5,740 bases of DNA from an uncultured Saprospiraceae bacterium. Lineage in GTDB: Bacteria > Bacteroidota > Bacteroidia > Chitinophagales > Saprospiraceae. The notes below the pieces were generated by a model. That model did no database searches. It saw only the letters and a list, made by a program, of their open reading frames with translations, and was not told where the DNA came from. Of this stretch, positions 4,784-5,740 are shown piece by piece (the stretch's first letter is position 1; every line of letters begins with the position of its first letter). The stretch spans positions 1 to 5,740 of the forward strand of contig CALFYH010000348.1 of NCBI GenBank assembly GCA_937952155.1, given 5' to 3'. Position numbers and translations under genes: made by a program.

Positions 4784-5740
4784 ATGGAATCTGGCAAGTC
4801 ATTTAAAACTTCAGAAGGTATTATTCTTAAACCGGTTTACTCTAAGGATGATCTCAAAGATTGTTCACATATCGGTTTTCAAGCGGGGACACCACCTTTT
4901 TTAAGAGGACCTTATAGTTCTATGTATCTGACTGCGCCATGGACGATCAGACAATATGCCGGATTTTCTACTGCCAAAGACAGCAATGCATTTTATAAAA
5001 GAAATCTTGCATCCGGTCAGAAAGGGCTTTCGGTCGCTTTTGATTTAGCCACACATCGTGGTTATGACTCTGATCATCCCAGAGTAACAGGCGATGTAGG
5101 TATGGCAGGAGTTGCGATAGATTCTGTAGAAGATATGAAAATCCTTTTTGACGGCATACCACTTGATGAAATGTCAGTATCTATGACCATGAATGGCGCC
5201 GTAATACCCGTTTTGGCATTTTATATCGTCGCTGCTGAAGAACAAGGCGTCTCGATGGATAAACTCAGTGGCACGATCCAAAATGATATCTTGAAGGAGT
5301 TTATGGTGCGCAATACCTACATTTATCCACCAGCGTCTTCGATGCGTATCATATCAGATATTTTTGGTTTTACTGCTGTCAATATGCCTAAATTCAACAG
5401 TATTTCTATCAGTGGGTATCACATGCATGAAGCTGGTGCACCGGCCGATATCGAACTCGCCTATACACTAGCTGATGGTATGGAATATATAAGAGCAGGA
5501 ATAAAGGCAGGAATAAATATTGATGATTTTGTTTCTCGGTTTTCTTTCTTTTGGGGAATCGGAATGAATTTTTTTATGGAGATTGCCAAGATGCGTGCAG
5601 GTAGATTGCTTTGGGCGAAAATAGTCTCTGATTTCGATGCAAAAAAGCCAAAAACACTTGCTTTAAGGACGCATTGTCAAACATCAGGTTGGAGTTTAAC
5701 TGAGCAAGATCCGTTTAATAATGTGGCTAGAACTGCTATT
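4784..5740 (+). CDS. mutB: Methylmalonyl-CoA mutase large (catalytic) subunit, N-terminal 319 residues
   Basis: This adenosylcobalamin enzyme interconverts (R)-methylmalonyl-CoA and succinyl-CoA in propionate metabolism. The visible part is the substrate-binding TIM barrel: 'LRGPYSSMYLTAPWTIRQYAGF' spans 40-61, 'GLSVAFDLATHRGYDSD' 81-97 and 'SISGYHMHEAGA' 208-219. Aligning with the Propionibacterium enzyme from memory (offset 31), Tyr58 corresponds to Tyr89, Gln166 to Gln197, Arg176 to Arg207, His213 to His244 and Arg252 to Arg283. Tyr89 and Arg283 set specificity for methylmalonyl-CoA over isobutyryl-CoA, so true MCM activity is favoured. The frame is open at the right edge; about half of the usual roughly 700-residue chain, including the C-terminal B12-binding domain, lies outside. 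The ATG at 4784 is the only possible start, since an in-frame TAA lies at 4757-4759 with no other start between. No small-subunit (mutA) gene lies immediately upstream; the gene is preceded by the ATPase/HNH operon. Confidence 0.97.
   Translation, partial: MESGKSFKTSEGIILKPVYSKDDLKDCSHIGFQAGTPPFLRGPYSSMYLTAPWTIRQYAGFSTAKDSNAFYKRNLASGQKGLSVAFDLATHRGYDSDHPRVTGDVGMAGVAIDSVEDMKILFDGIPLDEMSVSMTMNGAVIPVLAFYIVAAEEQGVSMDKLSGTIQNDILKEFMVRNTYIYPPASSMRIISDIFGFTAVNMPKFNSISISGYHMHEAGAPADIELAYTLADGMEYIRAGIKAGINIDDFVSRFSFFWGIGMNFFMEIAKMRAGRLLWAKIVSDFDAKKPKTLALRTHCQTSGWSLTEQDPFNNVARTAI

Noticed and set aside
4968..5162. Minus-strand open frame inside the mutase gene
   Set aside because: It is antisense to one of the most conserved parts of methylmalonyl-CoA mutase.
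1..5740. tRNA, rRNA, CRISPR array, insertion sequence or attachment-site repeats
   Set aside because: No regularly spaced repeats, tRNA-like cloverleaf, transposase frame or paired direct repeats were noticed on either strand.

Overview
The window looks like a chromosomal segment of a Bacteroidota bacterium. Three things suggest this. The moderately low G+C genes are preceded by the phylum's typical -7 element (TAnnTTTG), found about 20-40 bases upstream of three starts, with no obvious Shine-Dalgarno sequence. The left-hand gene encodes a secreted protein of a style common in Bacteroidota, with a signal peptide ending LSAQ and a 'nailed' IAVLP segment. The ABC-F protein has a Bacteroidota-like sequence. 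Genus or family cannot be fixed from the sequence alone.

Layout, left to right. (1) Positions 1-569, minus strand: a secreted protein of unknown function, cut by the left edge. (2) Positions 671-2524, minus strand: a Uup-type ABC-F ATPase that would be about 617 residues long, but is split by one in-frame TAG codon at 1229-1231 where a Tyr is expected. The lesion falls just before the second ABC signature motif, and a GTG codon follows it directly. (3) Positions 2525-2713: a divergent intergenic region with a -7 element facing each way. (4) Positions 2714-4699, plus strand: a two-gene operon of an AAA15/ABC-type ATPase and a small HNH-like protein separated by 3 bases. It is visibly more A+T-rich than its flanks and ends in a 9-bp palindrome. 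(5) Positions 4784-5740, plus strand: the N-terminal 319 residues of the large (catalytic) subunit of methylmalonyl-CoA mutase, open at the right edge.

The flanking genes look like housekeeping genes (translation-associated ATPase, propionate/succinate metabolism). The central ATPase + HNH pair is the accessory part and the best candidate for an unusual system. Its organisation matches Septu (PtuA ATPase + PtuB HNH nuclease) or the PtuAB effector of some retrons. However, the HNH protein lacks most of the zinc-binding cysteines I would expect in PtuB, and no reverse transcriptase, integrase or transposase is visible. The working view is a compact, divergent Septu-like anti-phage module set between two core genes. 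Its function is inferred, not shown.
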